Origin: Chloroherpetonaceae bacterium
GTDB lineage: Bacteria; Bacteroidota; Chlorobiia; Chlorobiales; Chloroherpetonaceae
Direction of reading: 5' to 3'
Length of the DNA: 64,000 bases
Assembly (NCBI GenBank): GCA_028277445.1
Contig: JANQGG010000063.1
Location: 98,787-162,786, forward strand
A program made the position numbers and the translations under genes. Under the pieces are notes generated by a model, which had not been told where the DNA came from, searched no databases, and saw only the letters and a program-made list of their open reading frames with translations. Positions within the stretch are counted from its first letter, which is position 1; every line of letters begins with the position of its first letter. Shown in pieces: positions 1-10,295 of the stretch.

Positions 1-2412
1 TTATCAACTTTCCTCAAATCGCCTTCAAATGCAAAATCTCGCCAAAATCGCAAAAAATTATATGATGCGGCATTAGAATCCATGGTTCAGCAAAAGCTGA
101 GCATGCTTACTATTTTAGATACCGACGGCATTGTGGTTACACGTGCAACAAACCCCTCCCTTTATGGCGATGACATTTTCATTCGTGATTATAGCAAAGC
201 GCAGCGACCCGTAAGCCCGATTATCAAAAGCATAACAAGTGCGCTTCAAATGAAATCCAAAACCGGGTTAATGATATTTCCTCGCGAAATTCTATCAACA
301 GAGCTTGTTAATTTTGCAAATGCAATTAGTGGCGTAACCGTTGCTGGAAAAAATAACCTAGCCGATCAAGCACGAATTGCCGTTATGGGACAATCTCAAC
401 CCGAAACTCGAGGTTTGATGATGTGTTCCATTAAACCCGTTTTATCATCCGAAGGTACTCCGATAGGCATAGCTATCGCCGGAAAGCTCTTAAATCGAAA
501 CCCCAAAGTTGTTTTAAACAATTTTCATAAAGTTATTCCAAACAGCATTGCAAAGTCATCGTTAACCATAACTAACGTTAGGGTTATTACAACCGAAAGT
601 TTGCCAAATGGCAATCCATCTTTAGGCTATGAAATCCCAAACGAAATTTGGGAAGTGGTTCAACAAGATGATCGGTCTTATCTCAAACGCGCTTCAACAG
701 GTGTTTTGGAAAAAGCGTATGCCCAATTTTTATCTTTAAAAGATGTTGATGGAAAAACCATCGGCGCTATTGTTGTTGCAACCGACTACCGTTATTACGC
801 CGGGATTTTAGCCGACCAGGAAAAAACATCAAACAGTATCATTTTCTTTACAATCGGTATTGTTTTTATTGTGCTTATCATTGGCGTTGGCGGTGGATTC
901 TTTTTTGCCAAAGCTCGTTCCGACCTTATTACCCAAGCCCTGGATGAAATTAAATCGTTGATGAACAGCGTTTTATCCGGTGATTTCAACGCTCGATCTA
1001 ATATTACAACAGGTGATGAGTTCGAAGAGCTCTCCGTTTTATTTAATGAGATGATCCGCAGATTATCGGCATTGATTGAAACAGAAACCGAGCGAGATGC
1101 CATGCAAAAGCAGCTCACCGATCTTTTGATTGTTGTATCTAATTCTGCCGACGGTGATTTTACGCAGCGAGCCGTTGTAACAGAGGGTGCGCTTGGCGCC
1201 TTGGCCGATTCATTTAATCTTATGGTTGATGATCTTGGCACTTTAATCAGGGAAGTACAATCAGCGGCACTCCAGGTAGGTGATGCCGGAACTGAAATTT
1301 TAAGCTCAACCGAACAAATGGCACATGGCGCTGAAGAACAGTCCGTTCAGGTTGCCAATGCCTCGGCTGCTGTTGAAGAAATGGCCGCATCAATCCGACA
1401 AGTAGCCATGAATGCCGACTCTGCAGCTGAAGCCGCTCAACGCGCAACCCAGGTTGCTCAAACCGGTGGTAAAACCGTAGAAGAAACCATTGAGGGTATG
1501 AGACGCATACACTCTTCCGTACAAGACTCGGCTCAAAAGATCAAATCACTGGGTGAATCATCCTTAGAAATTTCAAAAATCGTTCAAACCATTGAAGATA
1601 TTGCCAACCAAACCAACCTTTTGGCTTTGAATGCTACGATTGAAGCGGCTCGCGCCGGGGAAGCCGGTCGTGGTTTTGCCGTGGTTGCCGATCAGGTTCG
1701 TGAACTTGCTGAGCGTTCTTCTAAAGCGACAAATGATATCTCTCAGCTTGTGCAAACCATTCAATCTGAAACCCAGGATTCTGTATCTGCGATGGAACGC
1801 GGAACTATTGAAGTGGAACGAGGTACAAAATTAGCCGACTCTGCTTCCAGAGCATTGGAAGAAATCCGAAATGTGGTCACCCAATCTACTGAGCTAATTC
1901 AGGAAATTTCATTGGCCGCGAAACAGCAAGATATTGCTTCGAGCGGTGTTGTGAGCGCTATGACAGAAGTATCGCAAATTGCCAAACAATCTTTGCTTGG
2001 GGCTAAACAATCTGCGTCTTTAGCCACTCGCCTGAACTCCATTACGGAACAGCTTGCCAAATCAGTTTCTCGTTTTAAAATACCGGCCGGTGTGTTCCAA
2101 TCGGATAAACCGTTCCAGGAACAACTTCAAGAAAATCTTATGATTTCTGATACTATTGAATCGTCTTCCGAATCTGAACTTCCTGAAGCTCAAAAACAAG
2201 AAGAATCCGTTGATGAAAGCATGATTCAAGCCAGTGAAGAATTATTTACCAAAGAAGATTTCGAGAAAAATCCTGAAGCAATAATGAGCAATTTGGATTT
2301 CGATCCGGATAACTTTGACCCTGAGAAAGTTTTCATTACAAACCCCAAAGATAACGAAAACTTACCCGATCTTGATTTTGGAGAAAATGACCCGGACAAA
2401 ACAACCTCTTAA
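1..2412 (+). CDS. Methyl-accepting chemotaxis protein, PilJ-like (5' truncated by window edge)
   Basis: The reading frame is open from base 1, before the first internal ATG at 82, so the true start, presumably with a first membrane helix, lies upstream. A periplasmic Cache-like sensor region is followed by a membrane helix (about 832-906). Two HAMP-type segments follow (about 907-1080 and 1100-1260), then a long helical signalling domain. Its conserved hairpin tip at about 1588-1710 contains [19 protein letters not shown]. The roughly 100-residue C-terminal tail is acidic, with no recognisable CheR-docking pentapeptide. The doubled HAMP region resembles PilJ of the Pseudomonas Chp system. The ChpA-like kinase starts 81 bases downstream, so this is the likely receptor for it. 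The ligand cannot be told. The family call is secure; the PilJ likeness is an inference. Confidence 0.93.
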   Translation, partial: LSTFLKSPSNAKSRQNRKKLYDAALESMVQQKLSMLTILDTDGIVVTRATNPSLYGDDIFIRDYSKAQRPVSPIIKSITSALQMKSKTGLMIFPREILSTELVNFANAISGVTVAGKNNLADQARIAVMGQSQPETRGLMMCSIKPVLSSEGTPIGIAIAGKLLNRNPKVVLNNFHKVIPNSIAKSSLTITNVRVITTESLPNGNPSLGYEIPNEIWEVVQQDDRSYLKRASTGVLEKAYAQFLSLKDVDGKTIGAIVVATDYRYYAGILADQEKTSNSIIFFTIGIVFIVLIIGVGGGFFFAKARSDLITQALDEIKSLMNSVLSGDFNARSNITTGDEFEELSVLFNEMIRRLSALIETETERDAMQKQLTDLLIVVSNSADGDFTQRAVVTEGALGALADSFNLMVDDLGTLIREVQSAALQVGDAGTEILSSTEQMAHGAEEQSVQVANASAAVEEMAASIRQVAMNADSAAEAAQRATQVAQTGGKTVEETIEGMRRIHSSVQDSAQKIKSLGESSLEISKIVQTIEDIANQTNLLALNATIEAARAGEAGRGFAVVADQVRELAERSSKATNDISQLVQTIQSETQDSVSAMERGTIEVERGTKLADSASRALEEIRNVVTQSTELIQEISLAAKQQDIASSGVVSAMTEVSQIAKQSLLGAKQSASLATRLNSITEQLAKSVSRFKIPAGVFQSDKPFQEQLQENLMISDTIESSSESELPEAQKQEESVDESMIQASEELFTKEDFEKNPEAIMSNLDFDPDNFDPEKVFITNPKDNENLPDLDFGENDPDKTTS

Positions 2413-2493
2413 TTTCATGGTTGTTCTGTATTATACTATGAACAAGTATAGATAATGTAAGACCGAACTCGACACCGATAATATTTGAAGCTT

Positions 2494-5400
2494 ATGTCAA
2501 ATCCTGATTTATCTCAGAAACAAAATGTTAGTCAAGGAAAAAGCTCTCAATTTTTTGGGAATTTTCTTGACAAATCCGAAACGTGGGGCGCTGATAATCA
2601 AGATGCTCATGAATTTGGTCTGTACTTTATCAAGCTCTTTTTAATTGATCTTGCTGATCGGCTCAAAGAATTGCGTCGAAATAAAACAACACGCACCACC
2701 CAAAACATCATTGAGTTTTTAACCAGGCTTTCGGTTGATGAAAACCCTGTTGAAACTTTAACCGTTTTGAACATTCATGAATTAAATGAGTTTCAAACGT
2801 TTATTGAAAACACGCAAAACAACCTTGAAAAAGAGTTTCAACAGGATCATGTGCCTCATGCCTATCAAGTTTTAACTGAAAACTTGGAAACCACTGCCGA
2901 GTATGTCAATAACATTTTTTTGAGCATTGAAAAGAATCCTACGGATATTGAGACTATAAACAAATTTATATCTACAAATTTGTTTGATACGGTTAAAACG
3001 GATATCGAACAGCAAGCATCAACTCAGGATAATGTTTGGCACCAGCCTGTTGATCCTGAAACTGAAATACCTCACGAATCGATCGGCAACATTCCCAAAC
3101 AATTTTCATCACCGGTTGCGGATTTCGGGTTTGAACTCTCATCATTATTTTCTAATGGGGAAACTGCTCAAACGACTTCTTCCCTGGTGCTTACGCCAAA
3201 GGATAAATCAACTCCGAAAATCGTTTCGGATCAAGAGCCTGCAGCTGATTCAAAAACTGAGGATTTACCTACCAATATCTTATCGTTATCAAAAGCGCAG
3301 GAAATTTTCAAAACCATCGGTGCGAAAGCTACAAAAGAGTCAAAATCCGATAGAATTATTGATTTCTTTAAAACCCTTTCAAACTCTTCCGATTATTTAA
3401 ACGATCTTGGTCGTTTTTATTCAATACCTGAGTTTCCGGGATTTCTTGAATTCATAACCATGATCGATCAACAGGAATCCTATGAAATTTCTTCAAAAGA
3501 ACTTGATGAGATATCCGATCATATCATTAAGATTTTAGAAAACGCGTTATCCGATCCAAACATTACTGAGAATATTGATAATTATATTCATTCCGGCGAG
3601 TTGGAGGACTTCAGCCAATTAGACCAATCTGATTTTGACAAATCATTACCTGATCTTTCCGATTCGGTTTTGGAACCCGATAACATTGAAGCGCTTTCCG
3701 AAGATGCTTTAAAAGAATTCACCTCAGAATTGGAAGATAGTACAACGGTTTCCAAACCGGAGACCGCACCGGAAAAACCAAAGCATTCAGAAATTGATGA
3801 TATTAGTTTCTCTAACTATGCCAAAGGTATTTTATTAAAAGTATCAAGCGACCTTCCGGATACTGATTCAGGGAAACTTGCCGAAACAGCGCTTTCCAAT
3901 TTAATTAACCGATCAGAAATTATTGATGCGCTTGTTGTTACCGGGTTGCCCGGATTATCCGATTTTGGGCAGTTCATTCAAAACGCATTAATCAATCGAA
4001 ACAAACTTGATGATATCACAAACTACTCTAATGATATTATCATAGAAATTCGCAAAAAATTGTTGGCTCATTTTGATGAAGGTGGCCAGTTGGATTTGGA
4101 AGATACGGCTGTTGAAAGTGATTTTGAAAAAGATGTCAGAAAACAAGCTGCTGAAGAAACAGAGAAAAGCATTCAGAATTATGAATCTTATGTATTTACA
4201 ATTTTAGATCAGGTAAAAATTCAACTGCAAGAGAATTCTGAACTTGTCTCTTATTTAAATGACATCTCTATAAAAGCGCATATTTTAGATACTTTATTGG
4301 CGTCTGATATTGTTTGTTTGAAAAATTTTGCTCAATTCACCAAAGATGCCATAACTAATGGTATATCTGTTGATGAATTAACGTCCAATGCCGATCAGAT
4401 CATTTCAACGTTGGTTGCCGAGTTACAATCATCTGATAACATCTTATCAACCCCAGAAACAGAAGAATTTGATAAAGCCGTTGATTCTTTAAAAGAAAAC
4501 TTGGAAGAACCCGAAGCCATAGAATTACCAAGTTTAACCGATTTTGACTTTGATAACGAAGATTTGCCTTTTGAAACACCCGCACAACAAGAAAAATCTA
4601 TAGACGTTTCACAAGCTGAAGGCGATAGGGTTGAGGCTGATTATGTCCAAACCTTCGCCAGTTCCCTTCTTAAAGAATTACAGCAACTGGTTAAAGAAAA
4701 CAATAACGCTGTTGAATACATCCGGCAAATGATTAATTCAACGGATATCATAGAACAACTGCAAAATTCCACATTAACCAGTTTCAAAGAATTTTCGGCG
4801 TTCCTTAATCATGCGATAACATCTTCACTATCTATTTCTGAGCTTGAATCAAATAAATCCGATATTCTCAACGTCTTATTTGATGATATTAACTCTAAAG
4901 CCGATCAGCTTGAAGTTGAGCCACCGGCTCAAACTCATACAGAAACCGCAGACTCCAACAAGCAATTGCCCTCAGCATCCATTGATGACAGTTTCTCTCT
5001 GGGTGATCTTTTTATAGACCAAGCTGGCGATTCTGATCAAGATTTGCCCGCTAAAACAGATGCAAACTCCGCCTCATCTGAAATTGATGCGTCTTTAGCA
5101 AGCGAAAAACTTTCTGATGATGTTTTCAGCAACGAATCCTTGCCATCTGAAGAAGCGTTGGGTGAACCGGAAGAGAAATCTCAAACTCAAGACGTCTTAG
5201 ATTCAAGTTCTGAAACTCTGGATGATCTTCAGCTGCCCGATGGATTCATTATTTCTGAAGAGCCAAATGAAACGGATGCTCCTACCCTTCCTGATGATCC
5301 AGGGCTGACGGATTTTCTAAATACAGACAATGACTCCGAGCAATTACTCGACGATTCCGACACGTTACTAGAGCTTGATTCTGATCTCGTAGTAGATGAA

Positions 5401-8400
5401 GACGATAAGAAATCCCCGGAAACACCTGTTCCCGATACGGAAAATATTAGTCAGGATTTTTTTAACGAAGATATGTCTTTGCTCTCTGATCACGACTATT
5501 TTGATAATATGCCTGAAGTTTCGGATATAACTCCTGAAACGCAAGCTTCAGAAACGACAAAAGAAGAGCCATTGGCAGATCAATCCCGTGATGAGACATC
5601 CGATACAATATCTTCCGAGCCTTCTTCTATTGAAGAATTACCAACTGAAGATTTAACATTAGATGATACCATCAGTTTGGATGATTCCGAGTCAGAACTA
5701 CTTGAGCCTGAAATAACAAATCCTCAAGATGATTTATCATCAATTAATACCGATGAAAGCTTACCTGAAAATCAAGATCAGTCTGAGTCATCTGAAGTTG
5801 ATGATTTGTTCGTAAAAGAACCTGCATCCGATATACACGCTGAAACGGATGAACTTGTCGGGTTTGATAGTAGCGATTTGATTTTGGATGATTCTCAGTT
5901 GGTTGTAGAAGAATCTGACAAAGAACACGCGGAATCATTAGATTTTAATGAGTCCCTGGAAAATTTTGATGACGATCTGGATCTATCATTATCAGATACC
6001 ATCTATAACCCCGATGAATTGAGCGATAGCCAAGCAAAACCAACCGATGATGATTTAACGTTGCCGGAATCACCGCAGGTCGAAGAATTGGATTCAATTC
6101 AAGAAAGTATTGTTGATGATAATGCCGATAGCGATTCAGAGTCAAACACTCAGGATATAGAGTCCCTGAATGAATCTCTTGATGATTCTCTGAATGATGC
6201 TCTTGATAACTTATCCGATGGTTCTGAACGTGAAGACGAGCCAAAACATGAAGGAATTGAAACGTCCGAATCTTCACAAGACATCGTGCAACCCGAAACG
6301 CTATTGACGCTTGACGATACTTTTCTGAATTCAGATGATCTTATCCTGGATGATAGCCCGGAAATTATCTCTGAACAACCCACAGAGTCTTTAGCAGCAG
6401 AAGAAAGTCACCAAGAAACAGATTCATTCCAACCCGATGAAATCCAACAAGTATTCCTTGAAGAAGCTAATGAATACATAGAAAAACTTAATGCCGATCT
6501 CTTAGAGCTTGATAAGGTTGCCGATTCAGTTCAACCCGAACTGGTTAATAAAGTCCTGCGCGGCTCTCACACCATTAAGGGTTCTGCTGCAATGGTTCAA
6601 CTTAAAAACATTAGTGATCTTGCCCATAAAATGGAAGACTCACTGCAAGTTGTTCGTGATAAAAACTTACCGATCCCGCATGTATTAATTGATCGCTTGT
6701 TCCAATCGGCTGATGCGATTTCAGCAATGCTCCAACATTTCCGGCAAAGCGGTAGTGATAAAGCTGGGGATTATTCGAAGCTTACCGAAACGTTGATTTT
6801 TTATTCATCTCAGCTTCAGGAAAGCGGCCAGATCACCCAGTTTGATCTTCCATCATCAGAAAAGCCCGAGGACGATTTCGAGCTCAACGAAATCCAGCAG
6901 GTTTTCTTGGAAGAAGCTTTGGAGTATGTTGAAAAACTTAATGCAGATCTACTTGAACTGGATAAACACATCGATACCCAACAGCCCGAATTAATCAATA
7001 AAGTTTTAAGAGGCTCTCATACCATTAAGGGCTCTGCTGCAATGGTTCAACTCAGCCAACTGAGCGATTTGGCTCATAAAATGGAAGATTCGTTGCAGAT
7101 TATTCGAGATAAAAATCTTAAAGTCCCTCGTTTGTTGATCGATGTCTTATTCCAGTCTGTTGATGCAATTTCTGAAATGCTTCAAAATTTCAGACGTACC
7201 GGTAAAGATATTTATGATACCCAAAAGCCTTTGGTAGAAACATTGTTGTTTTATCAAACACAACTGGAAGAAAAAGGTGAAATTACCGAAGAGTTTAAAG
7301 GTCAGGCTAGCGCTGCCAAATCCGAATCCACCCAGAAGACGCCGCCAAAAGCTGCTCAATCCAGTGTTGCCGAGCAAACCGTTCGTATTGATATTGCCGC
7401 GCTGAACAGTTTGGTAAACCTTTCTGCTGAACTTGTTATTGCTCGTAACCGATTGAACAACGAACTTGGCTCTGTAGAAAAACTGGCATCCAAATTTTTG
7501 AAAGAACGTCAATCACTGAGCCAAATCAGTAAGAAAATTGGTGAAAGTGTTCAAAAAACATCAAAACCAAAAAAAGACAGCGATCAGGAAAACTCATCTG
7601 ATAATAAGACGGTCATAAGTTCCGAACTGGAAGAAAATACGGATGTTCTGGAAGAGTTTTCTGAAAGCGAATTCGACCGTTTCAGTGAGTTCGATATTAT
7701 CTCTCGTGATATTAAGTCGAGTATGTTAAACTTTGAAGACTCCATTAAAGAACTCCGCGAGTTTTCTTCATTCCTCAATCAAAATATTGTAAAGGTTTCT
7801 ACCATCGCAAACGACCTTAACCGTGTTATTGTGGATATGCGTATGGTTCCGGTTAAACAGATGTTTATCCGGTTTAGCCGTTCAGTGAGAGATATTGCGA
7901 AATCAGAGAATAAAAAGATTAATTTTATTACTGAAGGCGAAGATACCAAGCTTGATAAAATGGTGATGGAAGAAGTTATTGAGCCTATGATGCATATTGT
8001 TAGAAACTCCATCGGTCACGGTATCGAATCACCCGAAAAACGTCTTGAATCGGATAAGCCTGAAGTTGGCGAAGTTACCCTGCGCGCTTATCAAAAAGGC
8101 AACCGCGTCATCTTGGAAGTTGATGATGATGGCGCAGGCATTTCGATTGACAAAGTCAAGAAGAAGGCGTTGGAAAAACACCTCATCACGGAATCGGAAG
8201 CTGAAAAAATGACGCCTGAAGAAGCTTCGGCCATTATCTTCAAACCCGGATTTAGCACTGCTGAGCAAATTACATCGCTACATGGTCGCGGCGTTGGCCT
8301 TGATGTTGTTCATAATACCATTCGTAAACTCAAAGGATTTGTAAATATTGATTCCAAAGAAGGCGTTGGTACGAAATTTATCATCTCATTGCCTTTAACC

Positions 8401-9282
8401 CTTGCTATCAGTGATGCGTTACTGGTTGAAGCTGAAGGATTTAAATATGCCATTCCTCTGGATATGGTCTTTGAAACGGTCAACTTCCCTTCCGAATACA
8501 TCGAATATATTGATGACAAACGCTTTATTGAAATTCGCGGCGAGCAATTTGAACTGGTATACTTAAATGATTTGCTTGGATACGAATCCGATGTTTTGCA
8601 TTTCAAAGCAACACTGCCGGTTGCCGTTATTGAGCTGGAAAATAAAAAAGTAGCTGTTGGCGTTGAAAAACTTTTTGGCAAAGAAGAAATTGTTGTAAAA
8701 GCTTTAGGCTCACATTTAAGAAATGTTAGAGGCGTCATTGGCGCTACAATTCGCGGCGATGGGCAGGTTATTTTGATTTTGGACATGAATTATTTGCTTA
8801 GTCCCGAAGAGGAAAAAGGTAAAGACCTTTACGTGACGATTGAAAAGCCGGATACGGATGTTTTGGAATCCCAGGAGCCAAAGCTTCCCGAACGCACAAA
8901 ACGAAAACGTAAATCCGAAAAAATCTGTGTGTTGGCAGCTGATGATTCACCCAGCGTTCGAAAATATATTCAATCTATTTTACAACAACACGATATTGAA
9001 GTCATTAGCGTTGATGATGGGCTTAACGCCTTGAATAAACTACCAACTTCGAAATGCGATATTATTATCACCGATCTTGAAATGCCAAGAATGAATGGTT
9101 TTGAGCTTGTATCGGAAGTAAGAAAAATGCCTCAATACAACGACCTGCCGATTGTTATCGTAACGGCTCGTGCCGGTGATAAGCATCGCAGAAAAGGTAT
9201 TGAACTAGGCGCTAATGCATTTATCAATAAACCGTTTGATCCTTCGCAGCTAGTTGAGACTATTGAGAGTTTCGTCTCATAG
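2494..9282 (+). CDS. Giant ChpA-like hybrid CheA histidine kinase with two Hpt domains and a C-terminal receiver
   Basis: The start is the ATG at 2494; a TTG 9 bases upstream is less likely. The protein has 2262 residues. Domain order: five loosely similar helical repeats (about residues 39-156, 277-354, 439-528, 562-647, 716-801); an Asp/Glu/Ser-rich linker (about 802-1312); Hpt1 with His1359 in SHTIKGSAAMVQL; Hpt2 with His1509 in the same motif; dimerisation helices (about 1629 on); the ATP-binding domain (N-box NSIGHGIE, G1 DDDGAGI, G2 GRGVGLDVV); a CheW-like domain; and a receiver (Asp2194 in TDLEMPRMNG, Lys2246 in NKPF). This is the ChpA/CheA-hybrid architecture used in pilus and gliding chemosensory systems. 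Glycine stands where CheA proteins usually have Asp in NSxDHGIE. It lies between the receptor and the CheW-like genes and is probably co-transcribed with them. Confidence 0.95.
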   Translation: MSNPDLSQKQNVSQGKSSQFFGNFLDKSETWGADNQDAHEFGLYFIKLFLIDLADRLKELRRNKTTRTTQNIIEFLTRLSVDENPVETLTVLNIHELNEFQTFIENTQNNLEKEFQQDHVPHAYQVLTENLETTAEYVNNIFLSIEKNPTDIETINKFISTNLFDTVKTDIEQQASTQDNVWHQPVDPETEIPHESIGNIPKQFSSPVADFGFELSSLFSNGETAQTTSSLVLTPKDKSTPKIVSDQEPAADSKTEDLPTNILSLSKAQEIFKTIGAKATKESKSDRIIDFFKTLSNSSDYLNDLGRFYSIPEFPGFLEFITMIDQQESYEISSKELDEISDHIIKILENALSDPNITENIDNYIHSGELEDFSQLDQSDFDKSLPDLSDSVLEPDNIEALSEDALKEFTSELEDSTTVSKPETAPEKPKHSEIDDISFSNYAKGILLKVSSDLPDTDSGKLAETALSNLINRSEIIDALVVTGLPGLSDFGQFIQNALINRNKLDDITNYSNDIIIEIRKKLLAHFDEGGQLDLEDTAVESDFEKDVRKQAAEETEKSIQNYESYVFTILDQVKIQLQENSELVSYLNDISIKAHILDTLLASDIVCLKNFAQFTKDAITNGISVDELTSNADQIISTLVAELQSSDNILSTPETEEFDKAVDSLKENLEEPEAIELPSLTDFDFDNEDLPFETPAQQEKSIDVSQAEGDRVEADYVQTFASSLLKELQQLVKENNNAVEYIRQMINSTDIIEQLQNSTLTSFKEFSAFLNHAITSSLSISELESNKSDILNVLFDDINSKADQLEVEPPAQTHTETADSNKQLPSASIDDSFSLGDLFIDQAGDSDQDLPAKTDANSASSEIDASLASEKLSDDVFSNESLPSEEALGEPEEKSQTQDVLDSSSETLDDLQLPDGFIISEEPNETDAPTLPDDPGLTDFLNTDNDSEQLLDDSDTLLELDSDLVVDEDDKKSPETPVPDTENISQDFFNEDMSLLSDHDYFDNMPEVSDITPETQASETTKEEPLADQSRDETSDTISSEPSSIEELPTEDLTLDDTISLDDSESELLEPEITNPQDDLSSINTDESLPENQDQSESSEVDDLFVKEPASDIHAETDELVGFDSSDLILDDSQLVVEESDKEHAESLDFNESLENFDDDLDLSLSDTIYNPDELSDSQAKPTDDDLTLPESPQVEELDSIQESIVDDNADSDSESNTQDIESLNESLDDSLNDALDNLSDGSEREDEPKHEGIETSESSQDIVQPETLLTLDDTFLNSDDLILDDSPEIISEQPTESLAAEESHQETDSFQPDEIQQVFLEEANEYIEKLNADLLELDKVADSVQPELVNKVLRGSHTIKGSAAMVQLKNISDLAHKMEDSLQVVRDKNLPIPHVLIDRLFQSADAISAMLQHFRQSGSDKAGDYSKLTETLIFYSSQLQESGQITQFDLPSSEKPEDDFELNEIQQVFLEEALEYVEKLNADLLELDKHIDTQQPELINKVLRGSHTIKGSAAMVQLSQLSDLAHKMEDSLQIIRDKNLKVPRLLIDVLFQSVDAISEMLQNFRRTGKDIYDTQKPLVETLLFYQTQLEEKGEITEEFKGQASAAKSESTQKTPPKAAQSSVAEQTVRIDIAALNSLVNLSAELVIARNRLNNELGSVEKLASKFLKERQSLSQISKKIGESVQKTSKPKKDSDQENSSDNKTVISSELEENTDVLEEFSESEFDRFSEFDIISRDIKSSMLNFEDSIKELREFSSFLNQNIVKVSTIANDLNRVIVDMRMVPVKQMFIRFSRSVRDIAKSENKKINFITEGEDTKLDKMVMEEVIEPMMHIVRNSIGHGIESPEKRLESDKPEVGEVTLRAYQKGNRVILEVDDDGAGISIDKVKKKALEKHLITESEAEKMTPEEASAIIFKPGFSTAEQITSLHGRGVGLDVVHNTIRKLKGFVNIDSKEGVGTKFIISLPLTLAISDALLVEAEGFKYAIPLDMVFETVNFPSEYIEYIDDKRFIEIRGEQFELVYLNDLLGYESDVLHFKATLPVAVIELENKKVAVGVEKLFGKEEIVVKALGSHLRNVRGVIGATIRGDGQVILILDMNYLLSPEEEKGKDLYVTIEKPDTDVLESQEPKLPERTKRKRKSEKICVLAADDSPSVRKYIQSILQQHDIEVISVDDGLNALNKLPTSKCDIIITDLEMPRMNGFELVSEVRKMPQYNDLPIVIVTARAGDKHRRKGIELGANAFINKPFDPSQLVETIESFVS

Positions 9283-9326
9283 CTTGTTATTGTTTTCACT
9301 TGTTTCAATTCATATTATTTTGTTCT

Positions 9327-9809
9327 ATGCCGTCTTCTGAAAGCAACCGAGCAGATCAAAAGATCAATGAATCAACCATTTTACTATGTCAGATCAGTGG
9401 GCGGCTATTTGGACTCCAAGCCAGCCATATTCGAATTATTACCGAATTTTCGATCACGGATAGCCGCGTTATTTTAGAATCAAATATTGGTTCTATAAAA
9501 CTTTCCGATAGTAAAATTCCTTTATTCAATATTTCTGATTTTCTTGAACTTAACTCTATTACATCTCCTCAAAAGTTTTCGGCCATTATCGTAACATTTG
9601 ATGGCAAATCATTTTATGCTCTGCTGGCGGAAAAAATATTAGGCGTTATTAACGTCGAAACTTTTTATTCGATACCTAAAAACGGGTTAAAATATCAGAA
9701 CATCTATAAATCGTTATTTTATTTTCAAGAAAAGCTGATATTGCTCGTTGATCTTGAGCAAATATTTTCAAAAATTGTGAATAAAGAGCGTCTTTTAGGA
9801 CACCTTTAA
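9327..9809 (+). CDS. CheW-like coupling protein (first of two)
   Basis: About 160 residues. The ATG at 9327 is preferred over an in-frame TTG at 9300. The pattern of short beta strands, with ILLCQISGRLFGL near the start and ILLVDLEQIF at the end, matches the two-barrel CheW fold that links receptors to CheA. Sequence similarity to textbook CheW is weak, so the call rests on this fold signature and on position: it starts 45 bases after the CheA-type kinase and 8 bases before another CheW-like gene. It may be dedicated to this receptor-kinase pair. Confidence 0.72.
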   Translation: MPSSESNRADQKINESTILLCQISGRLFGLQASHIRIITEFSITDSRVILESNIGSIKLSDSKIPLFNISDFLELNSITSPQKFSAIIVTFDGKSFYALLAEKILGVINVETFYSIPKNGLKYQNIYKSLFYFQEKLILLVDLEQIFSKIVNKERLLGHL

Positions 9810-9816
9810 CAAACAC

Positions 9817-10266
9817 ATGTCTCAATTTTTAGTTATTCGCATTGGTCGTTACTATTTTGCGATACCGTCAAAAAATGTACGACGCGCTATGCCTGTTTTA
9901 CCTCATCAACCATTGCCTTTACTTAAACCAATGGTTTTAGGTTTGGTATTTTACAATAAGCGGTTTATATGTAAAATTGCTTTGGATAGCTTGTTGGAAC
10001 TAGGATTGTATAAGAGTTTCACTGAAATGAACTCAGATGCCACGTTGATTATCGAAACCAAACGACAAACATTTTGTGCAACGGTAAATGATGTGGAAAA
10101 TATCGTCAATATTAATTCCGCCGAAATACTGCCGGTTGATAAGTCGCCGGAATTAGCCAATGAAATATTCCCAAATAAAACTTATTTAAACGGTTATTTT
10201 GAATTGGAGCATAAGTTTGTCTATATATTAGATATCTCGCAGGTTTATTCGAATTGTTTTGAATAG
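9817..10266 (+). CDS. CheW-like coupling protein (second of two)
   Basis: 149 residues starting MSQFLVIRIGRYYFAIPS, a classic first strand pair of CheW domains, and ending FVYILDISQVY, the usual last strand. It is only distantly like the preceding CheW-like protein, so the two are probably not recent duplicates and may occupy different places in the signalling array. It begins 8 bases after its neighbour's stop and is followed 29 bases later by the response-regulator gene, all in one orientation, which suggests one transcript. Confidence 0.75.
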   Translation: MSQFLVIRIGRYYFAIPSKNVRRAMPVLPHQPLPLLKPMVLGLVFYNKRFICKIALDSLLELGLYKSFTEMNSDATLIIETKRQTFCATVNDVENIVNINSAEILPVDKSPELANEIFPNKTYLNGYFELEHKFVYILDISQVYSNCFE

Positions 10267-10295
10267 AAATCAGTAACTAAACACTTAAAACCTCT

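Noticed and set aside
8310..8786. 158-codon minus-strand frame inside the CheA gene
   Set aside because: It is antisense to conserved kinase and CheW coding sequence. Other long antisense frames (795-1241, 5945-6277, 38824-39183) were dismissed for the same reason.
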